Notes under the pieces: model-generated
What the model saw: only the letters and a program-made list of their open reading frames with translations
The model's database searches: none
What the model was told of the DNA's origin: nothing
Part shown: piece by piece, positions 28,625-36,576 of the stretch
How the letters are laid out: each line of letters begins with the position of its first letter
Position numbering within the stretch: the first letter of the stretch is position 1
Program-made: the position numbers and the translations under genes
Assembly: GCF_039531695.1 (NCBI RefSeq)
Contig: NZ_BAAAQN010000010.1
Span: forward strand, 62,001-126,000
DNA length: 64,000 bases
Reading direction: 5' to 3'
Source of the DNA: Catenulispora yoronensis
GTDB taxonomy: Bacteria > Actinomycetota > Actinomycetes > Streptomycetales > Catenulisporaceae

Positions 28625-29587
28625 GTGCCCCACCAGGTCCGGGTCCTCGTGATCACGATGTTCGACACCGATCCGGCCGAGGCCCACGGCGAAGCGTTCC
28701 GCTGGCGCACCCGCGACGGGCTCGACACCGCGGTCGCCGTCCCCGGCCTGAGCGCGGACGCGCCCGCCGTCCACGGCCGGTCCGACGGCCTGTGGCTGCT
28801 CACCACCGGGATGGGGGAGGCCAACGCCGCCGCGTCGGTCATGGCGCTGGCGTTCAGCGGCCTGTTCGATCTCTCGCGGGCCTACGTGCTGGTCGCGGGC
28901 ATCGCCGGGATCCACCCGGGCGTCGGCACGGTCGGGTCGGTGGTCTGCACGGACTTCGCGGTCCACGGCGGCTACGCGCACGAGCTGGACGCCCGCGAGA
29001 TCCCGGAGGGCTGGCCGCACGGATTCGTGGCGCTCGGCGCCGCCGCCCCGCACAAGCCCGCGGAGCTGCGGGTCCCCGGTGAGGTGTTCGAGCTCGACGA
29101 GCGGCTGCGGCAGGCGGTGGCCGCGCTCGGTGCGCGGGTGCGACTCGCCGACGATCCCGGCGTGGCCGCGCTGCGGGCGCGCTATCCCGGGGCCGGCGGA
29201 CAGCCGCCGGAGGTGCTGACCGGGTCGTCGCTCACGCAGAGCGTGTTCTGGTCCGGGGAGTTGTTGGGCCGCCGGGCCGAGCAGTGGGTGCGGGACTACA
29301 CCGGAGGACTGGGCCGCTACGCCGTGACGCAGATGGAGGACAACGCGACCCTGGTCGCGCTGGACCGGGCCGCCCAGGCCGGCTTCCTCGACTTCTCGCG
29401 GGTCGCGGTCCTGCGGGCCGCCGCCAACTTCGATCGCGCCGCGCCCGGCGAGCCGTCCGAGTCGGCCTTCTCCGAAGCCGTCGGCTGGGGCCTGGCCGCG
29501 GAGAACGTCTGGCGCGTCGGGTCGAGCGTCGCCGGACACATTCTCGGCGACTGGCCGGCCTGGGCCGACGGTGTGCCGTCGCGCTGA
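28625..29587 (+). CDS. Purine nucleoside permease (NUP) family protein
   Basis: A 320-aa protein matching the NUP family, related to nucleoside phosphorylases. 'VRVLVITMFDTDPAEAHGEA' opens it, 'GEANAAASVMALAFSGLFDL' follows near residue 65, 'AGIAGIHPGVGTVGSV' near 90, and 'YAVTQMEDNATLVALDRAA' near 230. No signal peptide or membrane helix is visible, so an intracellular or surface-bound nucleoside-binding role is more likely than a channel. The GTG at 28625 has GGGA upstream and gives the family's N terminus. Confidence 0.85.
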   Translation: MPHQVRVLVITMFDTDPAEAHGEAFRWRTRDGLDTAVAVPGLSADAPAVHGRSDGLWLLTTGMGEANAAASVMALAFSGLFDLSRAYVLVAGIAGIHPGVGTVGSVVCTDFAVHGGYAHELDAREIPEGWPHGFVALGAAAPHKPAELRVPGEVFELDERLRQAVAALGARVRLADDPGVAALRARYPGAGGQPPEVLTGSSLTQSVFWSGELLGRRAEQWVRDYTGGLGRYAVTQMEDNATLVALDRAAQAGFLDFSRVAVLRAAANFDRAAPGEPSESAFSEAVGWGLAAENVWRVGSSVAGHILGDWPAWADGVPSR

Positions 29588-29616
29588 CGGCGCGGTGGCT
29601 GAGCGATGATCGATCA

Positions 29617-30213
29617 ATGAGCGAGAACGCTGACGCCATCGCCGCGCGCCTCGGCCTGGTACCGCTGCCGGCCGAGGGCGGGCGTTTCCGCCGGACGTGG
29701 GCCGGGCCGGACGACGGGACCGGCCGTCCCGCCGGGTCCGCGATCCTCATGCTGCTCACCGCCGAGCCCGGCGACTTCTCCGCGCTGCACCGGCTGCCCA
29801 TCGACGAGGTCTGGCACTTCTATCGCGGTGATCCGCTGCACTTGCTGCTGCTGCATCCCGACGGTCGCAGTGAGCTGCGACAGCTCGGAGGCGACGGCGA
29901 GGACCTGATGCAGACCGTCGTGCCCGCCGGCGCCTGGATGGGAGCCCGCGTCGCTCCGCGCGGGGCGTGGTCGCTGTTCGGCACCACCATGGCGCCCGGT
30001 TTCGTTCCGGCCGACTACGAAGGCGGCGACGCCGAGGAACTCGCCCGCGATTATCCGGATCGCGCCGATTTGATCAGAGCCCTGTCACGGCCGGGCGCGC
30101 CGATGCGGATGCCCGTCCTCGCCGACCCCGACCCTGAACCCGACCCCGACTCTGGTCCCGACTCCGAACCCGCCGATCCCGAACCCACCACCTCCGAAGC
30201 GGCCACCTCATGA
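29617..30213 (+). CDS. DUF985-type cupin protein
   Basis: A 198-aa protein whose first 150 residues form a cupin of the DUF985 kind: 'FSALHRLPIDEVWHFYRGDP' near residue 50, 'LHLLLLHPDGRSELRQLG', then 'VVPAGAWMGARVAPRGAWSL' near 105 and 'TTMAPGFVPADYE' near 125. The tail is a run of Asp-Pro and Glu-Pro repeats encoded by a GACCCCGAC repeat. The catalytic role is unknown. Its TGA overlaps the ATG of the SDR gene (ATGA), so they are coupled. Confidence 0.85.
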   Translation: MSENADAIAARLGLVPLPAEGGRFRRTWAGPDDGTGRPAGSAILMLLTAEPGDFSALHRLPIDEVWHFYRGDPLHLLLLHPDGRSELRQLGGDGEDLMQTVVPAGAWMGARVAPRGAWSLFGTTMAPGFVPADYEGGDAEELARDYPDRADLIRALSRPGAPMRMPVLADPDPEPDPDSGPDSEPADPEPTTSEAATS

Positions 30214-31013
30214 CCCACACCGACCCGGCCCGGCTCGACCCCGGCTTTCCCCGGCGGTCGCTCCCCGACCTCACCGGCACCGTCGCCCTCATCACCGGCG
30301 CCAGCGGCACCATCGGCGGCGGCGTGGTCCTCCGCTTCGCCGCGGCCGGTGCTTCGGTGGCGCTCCACTACGGCCGCCACCCCGACGCGGCCGAGGCGCT
30401 GGCCGGCCGCATCCTCGCCGACGGCGGCCAGGCGACCGTGTTCGGCGCCGACCTCACCGACGAGTCCGCCTGCCGGGCGCTCGTCGCGGAGGCCACGGGG
30501 TGGCGCGGCCGGCTCGACGTGCTGGTGAACAACGCCGGGATCCAGCCGGTCCGCCCGCTCGACGACCTGACCGCGCAGGCCTGGCGCGAGGTCATGGACG
30601 CCAACCTCACCAGCGCCGTCAGCTGCACCCGGGCGGCGGCCGAGGTCATGGAGCCGGGGTCCTCGGTGGTCCACATCGCTTCGATCGAGGGCACCCAGCC
30701 CGTGGTGGGCCACGCGCACTACAGCGCGTCCAAGGCCGCGCTGATCATGTTCGCCCGCTCCGCGGCCCTCGAATACGGTCCGCGCGGGATCCGGGTCAAC
30801 ACCGTCTCCCCGGGCCTGATCCAGCGCGCCGACCTCGACCGGGCCTGGCCCGAGGGCGTCGCCCGCTGGCACGCCGCCGCGCCGCTCCACCGCCTCGGCA
30901 GCCCCGACGACGTCGGCAACGCCTGCGTCTTCCTCGCCTCGCCGCTGGCCGCCTGGATCACCGGCCACGACCTCGTCGTCGACGGCGGTGTCAGCGCCCG
31001 CCCGACCTGGTGA
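30210..31013 (+). CDS. SDR-family oxidoreductase
   Basis: A 267-aa classical SDR. The cofactor motif TGASGTIGGG is near residue 30, NNAG near 108, the catalytic Ser in 'VVHIASIEGTQP' near 155, 'YSASK' near 171, and 'GIRVNTVSPGLI' after it. The end 'GHDLVVDGGVSARPTW' is the usual SDR C-terminal pattern. It is probably a dehydrogenase or 3-ketoacyl reductase-like enzyme; substrate unknown. It is coupled to the cupin gene by a four-base overlap. Confidence 0.92.
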   Translation: MTHTDPARLDPGFPRRSLPDLTGTVALITGASGTIGGGVVLRFAAAGASVALHYGRHPDAAEALAGRILADGGQATVFGADLTDESACRALVAEATGWRGRLDVLVNNAGIQPVRPLDDLTAQAWREVMDANLTSAVSCTRAAAEVMEPGSSVVHIASIEGTQPVVGHAHYSASKAALIMFARSAALEYGPRGIRVNTVSPGLIQRADLDRAWPEGVARWHAAAPLHRLGSPDDVGNACVFLASPLAAWITGHDLVVDGGVSARPTW

Positions 31014-31120
31014 CGCGGACTCTCAGAGCCCGCAGCTCACAGCTCACAGAGCTCGCATCCCTCAAAGTCCGCAGCCCTCAAAGCCCGCAGCAGCCCTCGC
31101 CCTAACAGCCTTCACAGCCC

Positions 31121-32065
31121 TCAGACCGGGAACCGCTCCGCCAGCGGCGCCAACGGCGTCGTCCGCGCCCGCGCCGTCTGCGCCGTGTTGTCGAACACCA
31201 TCGTCAGCAGCGTCCCGCGCTGTCGGTCGGCCGCCGTCCGGACCAGCGACTGCGGGCTCACGGCCATGGTCTGCCCGTCGTGGTAGCCGATCATCGGGTA
31301 CCAGTGGTACATCCCCTCGCCGGTGTCCCACCGCGCGTCCTCGCCGGCCCGCACGTAGACCTCGCCCAGGTAGCGCGCGCAGCGGTCGATGAACCCGGCG
31401 TTCACCCGCTTCAGGTCCGAGTCCTCCTCTTCCAGCCGCTCCATGATCACGGCCTCCAGCCGCTCCAGGGAGGCCCGGTCGTAGGTGAGCTCGAAGCCGG
31501 CGGGCAGGTAGCCGGCGAGCTGCTCCTCCAGCCCGACCTGCATGGAGCGCAGCCAGATGGCGAGCGCCTCGGCGTTGTCCGGCGCGGGCGGCATCGTCGC
31601 GTCCTGATACCGGTCCTCGACGCTGTCCAGCGGCGTGGTGCGGCCCGGCACCAGCTCGGCGACGCCGTCGTACAGATCGGTGAGCACCTCGCCGTCGCGG
31701 CGGCGCACGATCACGTCGATCAGTTGCTCGGGGCAGGTCGGCTGGAAGATCCCATCCGGGATCGCCAGCACCGGCACGCCCTCGAAGGTGCCGTAGCCCT
31801 CCCGCCAGAAGCAGCCCTGGAAGTTCCAGATCAGCGTCTCGCCGACGTAGCGGGCCGCGATGTCGACGAGGCGCTGCGCGTCGCGGTCCTCCGCCGAGAA
31901 CTTGTCCGGCAGCCGTTCCAGCAGGATCGTCTCCAGCGCCGCCAGCGAGGCGCGGTCGGCGTTCGCGGCGAAGCCCGGCAGCTCGCGCCGCAGGCCCTCG
32001 GTCAGGGCCTCGCCCATGTCCTGGAGCCAGGCGTCCAGGTCCCGTGCGACGTCGGCCTGGGTCAT
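31121..32065 (-). CDS. Double-domain candidate immunity protein
   Basis: A 314-aa cytoplasmic protein made of two related halves. Half one (residues about 8-115) has 'DRASLAALETILLERLPDKF' then 'AARYVGETLIWNFQGCFW' and 'GVPVLAIPDG'. Half two (about 160-275) has 'DRASLERLEAVIMERLEEED', 'CARYLGEVYVRAGEDARW' and 'YPMIGYHDG'. The single-domain gene just upstream (32102-32578) shares the same pattern. The family is not one I can name. Position after a nuclease toxin, plus duplication, makes an immunity role likely but unproved. AGGAG precedes the ATG at 32065. It is last in the cassette. Confidence 0.75.
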   Translation of the reverse strand: MTQADVARDLDAWLQDMGEALTEGLRRELPGFAANADRASLAALETILLERLPDKFSAEDRDAQRLVDIAARYVGETLIWNFQGCFWREGYGTFEGVPVLAIPDGIFQPTCPEQLIDVIVRRRDGEVLTDLYDGVAELVPGRTTPLDSVEDRYQDATMPPAPDNAEALAIWLRSMQVGLEEQLAGYLPAGFELTYDRASLERLEAVIMERLEEEDSDLKRVNAGFIDRCARYLGEVYVRAGEDARWDTGEGMYHWYPMIGYHDGQTMAVSPQSLVRTAADRQRGTLLTMVFDNTAQTARARTTPLAPLAERFPV

Positions 32066-32101
32066 GGTCGTTCTCCTCAAGAATGAAGGTCGGGCCCGGG
32101 T

Positions 32102-32578
32102 TCAGCCCAGGTCGGCGTAGCGCTCCTCCAGCGGAGGCAGCTCGGTCGTGCGGGCCGGCACCGCGGCCGCGACGGCGTCGTAGGCGCGGGTCAGCTCGTG
32201 CCCGGTCCGCCGCTCCAGCGCGATGTTGAGGCGGGACAGCGGGCTCTCCTGGAGCCCGGTGCCGTCCGGCACCCCGATCACCGGCAGGCCCGCGTAGCGG
32301 CCCTCGCCCGGCTGCCACGCGCAGCCCTCGAAGCGCTCGACGAGCGTCTCGCCGAAGTAGCGCGCGGCCCAGTCCAGGTGGTCGATGTAGTCGGGCTTGG
32401 CGGCCAGCGCCGGGTCCGGGATCGCCTGGAGCAGGAAGGCTTCCAGCACGTCCAGCGAGTCCCGCTCGTAGGTGTCGTCGAAGTCCTCGGGGCCCTTGTC
32501 CCACACCTCGTTGACGAGCTCGAACCACATGGCACCGAGCCAGGTCTCGACCTCTTGCCGGGCTTCAGCAGTAGCCAT
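32102..32578 (-). CDS. Single-domain candidate immunity protein
   Basis: A 158-aa protein that is a paralog of the double-domain gene 36 bp downstream. Shared pattern: 'ERDSLDVLEAFLLQAIPD' near residue 40, 'AARYFGETLVERFEGCAW' near 70, and 'GLPVIGVPDG' near 97. It is acidic and has no signal peptide. It begins 24 bp after the nuclease-like toxin gene, the classical place of a cognate immunity gene. A good ribosome site (AGGAGTGAG) precedes the ATG. Confidence 0.75.
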   Translation of the reverse strand: MATAEARQEVETWLGAMWFELVNEVWDKGPEDFDDTYERDSLDVLEAFLLQAIPDPALAAKPDYIDHLDWAARYFGETLVERFEGCAWQPGEGRYAGLPVIGVPDGTGLQESPLSRLNIALERRTGHELTRAYDAVAAAVPARTTELPPLEERYADLG

Positions 32579-32602
32579 GGCTCACTCCTGTCTTCCGCCG
32601 AG

Positions 32603-33415
32603 TCATCGCTTCCGCCGGTAATGGAACGGGTTGCTGCCGTCGTCGTGGTGCCACGATATACCGTGCTTATCCAGCTCCGGTTTGAGCCAGGCGGGGGGTT
32701 CCGGGGTCTGCCCGACCCAGCGGATGTCCCAGCCCTGGGCCGCCAGCCGGCCGTCGAGCTCGACCTCCTTGCGGATGTCCTCGCTGTTGTTGATCCGGCC
32801 GCCCTTGTACTCGATGCCGATCTGCCGGTCGGGGTGGGCGATGTCGATGCGGCGGACCGAGCCGTCGGGGAACGTGATGGAGTGCTCCTCCTGGTTGTTC
32901 CCGAACAGCCAGCCGTCCTCCTTCTTGTGGCCGGCGCGGTCGGCGAAGTTCTCGACCTGGGCCTGGGCCTTCTTCGCCTTGTTCCAGTTGGCGTCGTAGT
33001 TGTTGTCCCAGGCTTCCTTGCTCAGCGCCGGGCGCCCGCCCTCGGCCACCTTCTTCTCGAACTCCGGCGTGCTGGTCCGCTTCTGGTACTTGGCCCAGCG
33101 GTCCGCGCGGTGCTCGTCGGTGCCCGGCTTCAGCTTGGGCGCCTTCGGCGGCCGGACGCTGCGCGCCGCGGCGGCGTCGGCGGCCAGGTGCTCGGCGGTC
33201 TGCGCGCCCTCGGTCTCGGCCTTGCGGGCGGTCTTGCCGACCTCGCCCTCGGCCAGGTGCGCGAGCTTGCGCTCCTCGTCGTCGAAGCGCTCGGCGGCGC
33301 CGTGCAGATGGGTGCCGAGCTTGTTCACCGAGCCGCCGGTGTGCTCGCCGACCCCGTGGAAGTGGCCGGTCAGGCTGGTCAGCTTCGAGATGATCTTCTT
33401 CTCCGGGTTCGCCAT
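32603..33415 (-). CDS. Putative secreted nuclease toxin, PD-(D/E)XK-like
   Basis: A 270-aa protein. Residues 1-95 are helical and charged, a likely export or docking region. The linker is Pro/Lys-rich. The C-terminal half carries a restriction-endonuclease-like core: 'VRRIDIAHPDRQIGIEYKGG' near residues 186-205 gives the spaced D...ExK triad, and the following helix 'DIRKEVELDGRLAAQGWDIR' and 'WV' strand complete the fold. DNA cleavage is predicted. It lies seven bases after the WXG-type carrier gene and just before the candidate immunity genes, so toxin and carrier are separate proteins here. Confidence 0.8.
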   Translation of the reverse strand: MANPEKKIISKLTSLTGHFHGVGEHTGGSVNKLGTHLHGAAERFDDEERKLAHLAEGEVGKTARKAETEGAQTAEHLAADAAAARSVRPPKAPKLKPGTDEHRADRWAKYQKRTSTPEFEKKVAEGGRPALSKEAWDNNYDANWNKAKKAQAQVENFADRAGHKKEDGWLFGNNQEEHSITFPDGSVRRIDIAHPDRQIGIEYKGGRINNSEDIRKEVELDGRLAAQGWDIRWVGQTPEPPAWLKPELDKHGISWHHDDGSNPFHYRRKR

Positions 33416-33422
33416 GAACCGC

Positions 33423-34148
33423 TCAGCCCCCTGTCGCGTAGTTCAGCGAGCCCAGCCCGTTGACCAGGTTCCGGCCGTGCAGCTGGTGGTTCATCGCGTC
33501 GTCCTGGATCATCCCGGCGTGCCGCCGCATCTCGTCGGTGTCCAGCTTCAGGGTGCCCGGCCCGGACCCGAGGACCGCGCCGGTGACCTCCTGGAAGGCC
33601 AGCCGCTCCAGCTTGTCGCCCAGGCGCTCCAGCAGCGGCCCGATGGTGTGGTCGATGATGTAGTCGACGATCTCGTTCTCGAATTCCTGCATGATGGCGT
33701 TCAGCAGCCGGTTCTGGGCCTCGTAGAGCAGCGGCAGCGCGGTCTCGGCCAGCCCGAGGGTGGCCACCGACGCCGCCTGGTCGGCGATGAACTCCGCGGA
33801 GGCCAGGCCCAGCTGGACCAGCACCTTGGCCTTCATCGCCACGACGCCGTCGGCCAGCAGGTCGATCGCGGTCGCGACGCCGCGCGCGATCTCGACCAGC
33901 TCGTCCATGTGCTTCTTGGAGCCCTCGCCCCAGGCCTGCGCCAGCGTCAGGTACGACTGGCTCTGGTAGACGGCGGCGACGTCGACCGTGATCCGCTGGT
34001 GCGTACCCCGGTTGAGCTCCTCGGTGTGGTCGGCCCAGTCCCGCAGGTGCTTGGCCGCGTCCCGCATCTGGTCCTCGTCGATCTCCGGCCAGTTGAACCC
34101 CAGGAAGTCGACGACCTCCACGAGCCAGTGCGGCAGGTTCATCGCCAT
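33423..34148 (-). CDS. WXG-type carrier protein of the nuclease cassette
   Basis: A 241-aa helical protein, first gene of the minus-strand cassette. It begins 'LPHWLVEVVDFLGFNWPEID', the pattern of the WXG100-like N-terminal domain of CpnT-type and other polymorphic toxins. Residues 40-180 form long helices ('AKHLRDWADHTEELNRGTHQ', 'AQAWGEGSKKHMDELVEIAR'), and the C terminus ends 'GLGSLNYATGG'. In fused toxins this domain directs export by the type VII pathway. GGGGAG lies nine bases before the ATG. The next gene, the nuclease, starts seven bases after its stop. Confidence 0.82.
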   Translation of the reverse strand: MAMNLPHWLVEVVDFLGFNWPEIDEDQMRDAAKHLRDWADHTEELNRGTHQRITVDVAAVYQSQSYLTLAQAWGEGSKKHMDELVEIARGVATAIDLLADGVVAMKAKVLVQLGLASAEFIADQAASVATLGLAETALPLLYEAQNRLLNAIMQEFENEIVDYIIDHTIGPLLERLGDKLERLAFQEVTGAVLGSGPGTLKLDTDEMRRHAGMIQDDAMNHQLHGRNLVNGLGSLNYATGG

Positions 34149-34540
34149 GACAAATCACTCCCCCGTTCGGCTGCTCCCCGTGGGCCCCCGCCGGCGGTGG
34201 AAGCCGGGCCGAGCCCCGGCCCCGGCGCCGGGAATCGGGCCGAGCTCCCGACTCCGGCACGGCGTACCCGTATGCCAAATTAGCGTGATGATAACAGAAT
34301 GTTCCTATGCTTGCGCACCCCCGCGCGGCGATCTTCAGCGGTGATTGAATCAAGACTCTGATTCCGTGCGCCGATCCCGGCGCGCCGGTCTCCGCGCGCC
34401 GATCCGGGCGCCGAACCGGGCGTGACCTCGCGCCGCTGCCCGAATGGGCTATTCGGGCGCGCCGCCCGAGCCACGGGACTCGACGATTGCACCATCGGAC
34501 GCAACCGCGTCTCTGGTGATCCGGATCAGCAGGAGTACCG
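34149..34540. other. Divergent promoter region, no gene
   Basis: This 392-bp spacer separates the toxin cassette from the amino-acid permease. 34270-34310 is AT-rich (CCAAATTAGCGTGATGATAACAG) and should hold the cassette promoter. Further right are CGCCGATCC-type direct repeats and a perfect 8-bp inverted repeat, GCCCGAAT-GGGCT-ATTCGGGC (34438-34458), about 80 bp before the permease start. A short minus-strand reading frame is not convincing. Confidence 0.6.
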
Positions 34541-36028
34541 ATGACCTCGATGGACGTGCCGTACGAGGGCGGTGGGAAACGCGCGGCCGCCTCGAAGGCC
34601 GCCCGGGTCGCCGCCGTCGCCAAACCCCGCCTGACCTGGCTGACGCTCGCCTTCATGACCACCAGCTCGGTGGCCAGCCTGCGCTCCGCGCCGACCATGG
34701 CCGTCTACGGCCTGGCCTGCGTCTTCCTCTACGTGGTCCCGGCGATCGTGTTCCTGCTGCCCACGGCGCTGGTCTCGGCCGAGCTCGCCTCCGGGTGGGA
34801 CGGCGGCGTCTACAACTGGGTCGCGCAGGGCCTGTCCAAGCGGATGGGCTTCCTGGCCGTGTGGTGCCAGTTCGCGATGACGATCTTCTACTACCCGACC
34901 CTGCTCGGCTACGTGGCCAGCACGATCGCCTACGTCATCAACCCCAGCCTGGCCAACAACGGCCCCTACACGGCCATTGTGATCATGGTCCTCTACTGGG
35001 CCGGTGTCTGGGTGTCCGCGCGCGGCACCAGCGGGGTCGGCGGCATGGCCTCGTTCGGGCTGATCATCGGCACGCTGATCCCCGGCACGCTGCTCGTCCT
35101 GCTGGGCATCGTCTTCCTGGGCCAGGGCAACCCGTCGGCGGCGCCGATGAACGCCGGCGCCATCTTCCCGCAGTGGACCGGCATCGCCAGCCTGGTGCTG
35201 ATCGTCAACAACTTCCTGAGCTACTCCGGCATGGAGATGAACGCGGTGCACGTCTCCTCGCTGAAGAACCCGGCGAAGGAGTTCCCCAGGGCGATGTTCC
35301 TCGCGATGGGCCTGGTGCTGCTGATCTTCATCCTCCCGGCGGTCGCGATCAGCTGGGTGGTGCCCTCCGCGCAGCTGAGCCTCACGGCCGGCGTCATGCA
35401 GGCCTTCGACGCCTTCTTCCAGCACTTCCACATCGGCTGGCTGACCCCGCTGGTGGCGGTCGGGCTGGTGTCCGCCTCGCTCGGCGGCATGCTCACCTGG
35501 CTGGCCGGCCCGTCCAAGGGCCTGCTCATGATCTCCCGCCAGGAGGGCTACCTGCCGCCGTTCCTGCAACGGCTCAACAAGAACGGCGTCCAGCAGAACA
35601 TCCTGGTCGTGCAGGGCGTCGTCACGACGATCATCGCGCTGATGTACGCCCTGATCCCGAGCGTGTCCAGCGCCTACTGGATCTTCTCGGTGATCACCAC
35701 CCAGGTCTACCTGATCATGTACCTGTTGATGTTCGCCGCGGCGATGCGCCTGCGCAAACTCCAGCCCGACCATCCGCGCGGCTACCGCGCCCCGATGCTC
35801 GGCGCCCTGTGCGTCATGGGCCTGCTCGCCTCGCTGGCCGCGATGGTCATCGGGTTCGTCCCGTCCTCGCAGTTCGGCGGCGGCAGCGTCTGGTCCTACA
35901 TCGCGCTCATCGGCGGCGGTCTGCTGCTGCTCGGCGTCATCATCCCGTTCGCCTTCCTCAAGGCCAGCAAGCCCGCGTGGCGGCAGCCCGGCGCGGCGGA
36001 CGCCGCCTCGGCCGAGGGCGGTGCGTGA
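34541..36028 (+). CDS. APC-family amino-acid permease
   Basis: A 495-aa permease with about 12 hydrophobic segments. It belongs to the amino acid-polyamine-organocation superfamily. 'VVPAIVFLLPTALVSAELAS' near residue 65 followed by 'GWDGGVYNWVAQGLSKRMGF' is typical of the glutamate:GABA antiporter-like branch. 'SYSGMEMNAVHVSSLKNPAK' near 230 matches the family's substrate-binding helix and loop. Likely substrates are amino acids or their amines, exchanged across the inner membrane. AGGAG precedes the ATG. It opens a block of genes for peptide and amino-acid use. Confidence 0.92.
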   Translation: MTSMDVPYEGGGKRAAASKAARVAAVAKPRLTWLTLAFMTTSSVASLRSAPTMAVYGLACVFLYVVPAIVFLLPTALVSAELASGWDGGVYNWVAQGLSKRMGFLAVWCQFAMTIFYYPTLLGYVASTIAYVINPSLANNGPYTAIVIMVLYWAGVWVSARGTSGVGGMASFGLIIGTLIPGTLLVLLGIVFLGQGNPSAAPMNAGAIFPQWTGIASLVLIVNNFLSYSGMEMNAVHVSSLKNPAKEFPRAMFLAMGLVLLIFILPAVAISWVVPSAQLSLTAGVMQAFDAFFQHFHIGWLTPLVAVGLVSASLGGMLTWLAGPSKGLLMISRQEGYLPPFLQRLNKNGVQQNILVVQGVVTTIIALMYALIPSVSSAYWIFSVITTQVYLIMYLLMFAAAMRLRKLQPDHPRGYRAPMLGALCVMGLLASLAAMVIGFVPSSQFGGGSVWSYIALIGGGLLLLGVIIPFAFLKASKPAWRQPGAADAASAEGGA

Positions 36029-36504
36029 TGACCAGCGCCAACGCCACGCCCCAGACGCCCCAGCCCCGCGGGACCCATCACCGCGAGCACAACAAGTGGG
36101 TGTACTTCGTCGCCCTCGGCCTGCTGATCGTCATGGCGGTCATCTTCCTGATCACCTTCACCCAGCGGAAGCACTCGGCCGAGGCCGTCGACAAGGCGCA
36201 GCAGCTCCAGACGAAGCTCGTCGCCGCCGGCTACACGGCGCCGGAGCAGCAGGTCCTCGTCTCGATCTTCGGCCGGGACGGCGGCGCGGTCTGCGACAAC
36301 CCCACCGGGGCGCTCACCCGGGCGCTGTGGCTGGACAACAACATGTCCAACGGGGCGACCGGCCCGGGCATGCGGCCGGTGATCGCCGACCACAAGGCCC
36401 TGGCCGCCGAGGCCCTGGTGATCAGCGTCTACTGCCCGGACCACCTGCAGAAGTTCCAGGACAAGCTCGACGACCTCAAGACCGGCACCACGGTCCGCCG
36501 CTGA
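36028..36504 (+). CDS. Single-pass membrane protein, unknown function
   Basis: A 158-aa protein whose start overlaps the permease stop by one base (TGATG). One membrane segment, 'VYFVALGLLIVMAVIFLITF', lies near residues 25-44, with a short Pro/His-rich cytoplasmic start. The rest should be outside: 'LVAAGYTAPEQQVLVSIFGR' and two cysteines (near 89 and 139) that could pair. It may be a subunit or partner of the permease, but no family is recognised. Confidence 0.8.
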   Translation: MTSANATPQTPQPRGTHHREHNKWVYFVALGLLIVMAVIFLITFTQRKHSAEAVDKAQQLQTKLVAAGYTAPEQQVLVSIFGRDGGAVCDNPTGALTRALWLDNNMSNGATGPGMRPVIADHKALAAEALVISVYCPDHLQKFQDKLDDLKTGTTVRR

Positions 36505-36576
36505 GGCCGATCCGGCGCCGACCCCGACTCCGGCCCGATGCCGGACCCGACGCGGACGTCCCGAGGAGACCCACCC

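Noticed and set aside
34280..34504. A 74-aa minus-strand frame in the divergent promoter region
   Set aside because: No ribosome site and an Arg/Ser/Gly-rich composition typical of chance frames.
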